A stretch of 25,164 nucleotides of DNA from Bacillota bacterium (GTDB taxonomy: Bacteria > Bacillota > Clostridia > Acetivibrionales > DSM-1351). Position numbers and translations under genes: made by a program. Below the pieces are notes generated by a model, which was not told the origin of the DNA, did not search any database, and saw only the letters and a program-made list of their open reading frames with translations. Below are positions 24,888-25,164 of the stretch, in pieces. Numbering within the stretch: position 1 is the first letter of the stretch; every line of letters starts with the position of its first letter. Where the stretch lies: positions 1 through 25,164 of the forward strand of contig JAEWSZ010000117.1 in assembly GCA_023397905.1 (NCBI GenBank), written 5' to 3'.

Positions 24888-25164
24888 TCAGACCGCCTGT
24901 GAATATTTTGGAACAGTTATCTCCACCGCCGTACCCTCTCCCGGCACACTTGAAATATTGAGCCCATATTGCTGGCCGAAAAATATTTTTATTCTGTCAT
25001 TGACGTTTTTGATCCCATAGCCCCCGGTGTTCTCCGACAGCACCGCCTCTTCCGTGACGGCGTCCATGCCCAATCCGTTGTCTTCCACACGGATCACGAT
25101 GTTTTCCCCTACCTGTCTGGCAGATATCTTGAGCAGCCCCCTGCCGCGTTGCGTGGTTTGTTTA
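24888..25164 (-). CDS. YesM-like sensor histidine kinase, C-terminal part (5' end cut by window edge)
   Basis: The 91 visible residues are the end of a HATPase domain. The G1 box is VEDNGLGMD, the G2 box is GGYGIKNVNDRIKIFFG, and SSVPGEGTAVEITVP closes the domain. The frame is open to base 25164 and the true start lies outside. The GYGIxNVNDRI...YG arrangement is characteristic of YesM/LytS-type (HPK7-like) kinases that phosphorylate AraC-type response regulators. The sensor domain and the regulator gene are not visible and should lie to the right of the window. It is co-transcribed with the anchored binding protein and sits beside the importer, so sensing of the transported sugar is likely. 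Confidence 0.88.
   Translation of the reverse strand, partial: KQTTQRGRGLLKISARQVGENIVIRVEDNGLGMDAVTEEAVLSENTGGYGIKNVNDRIKIFFGQQYGLNISSVPGEGTAVEITVPKYSQAV

Noticed and set aside
1..25164. CRISPR array, prophage, insertion sequence or tRNA gene
   Set aside because: I saw no regularly spaced repeats, transposase or integrase motifs, structural phage genes or tRNA-like cloverleaf on either strand.

Overview
The window reads as a chromosomal segment of a Gram-positive, low-to-moderate GC bacterium, most likely in class Clostridia. The pointers are strong AGGAGG-type ribosome-binding sites, a lipobox lipoprotein, an Lpl-type (LplB/LplC) sugar importer next to a YesM-like histidine kinase, a MoxR/DUF58 operon and a perfect CcpA-type cre site. 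The genus cannot be fixed from the sequence. I see no tRNA, rRNA, CRISPR array, phage or insertion sequence. This is mostly a chromosomal accessory-metabolism region.

Layout, left to right. (1) 1-2840, minus strand: a moxR-DUF58-membrane protein operon whose last gene runs off the left edge. (2) 2950-5486, minus strand: a small operon of uncharacterised proteins. Two full-length proteins and one 78-codon ORF all end in a cysteine-rich module; I read them as divergent tandem paralogues. (3) 5701-6663, minus strand: two adjacent half-size TauE/SafE membrane proteins separated by a repeat-rich spacer. (4) 6826-9618, plus strand: a TetR repressor, an ABC ATPase and an ABC-2 permease under a recognisable promoter with a 14-bp palindromic operator. 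(5) 9625-11942: an AraC-type regulator divergent from a cytoplasmic GH29 alpha-L-fucosidase. (6) 12175-14885, plus strand: a secreted protein fusing a VanX-like D,D-dipeptidase to an L,D-transpeptidase-like domain, then an AI-2E family membrane protein. (7) 14888-16027, minus strand: a membrane metallophosphoesterase. (8) 16134-18791, minus strand: a large GH38-like glycosidase, then an MgtC/SapB membrane protein at 18869-19570. (9) 19641-25164, minus strand: a carbohydrate uptake locus in transcription order: YesM-like kinase (cut by the right edge), a membrane-anchored solute-binding protein, then lplB, lplC and a DUF3502-type lipoprotein, ending at a hairpin terminator.

How the genes may work together. 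Regions 5, 8 and 9 fit the capture and intracellular breakdown of a fucose- and/or mannose-containing oligosaccharide. The importer brings in the glycan, and the fucosidase and GH38-like enzyme, neither with a signal peptide, act inside the cell. The importer genes have no ATPase of their own, so a shared MsmX-type ATPase elsewhere is expected. The kinase and anchored binding protein probably sense the substrate, and the cre site would add carbon catabolite control. The most unusual items are the cysteine-rich tandem family, the paired half-size TauE proteins, the VanX/L,D-transpeptidase fusion and the membrane-anchored binding protein coupled to the kinase.
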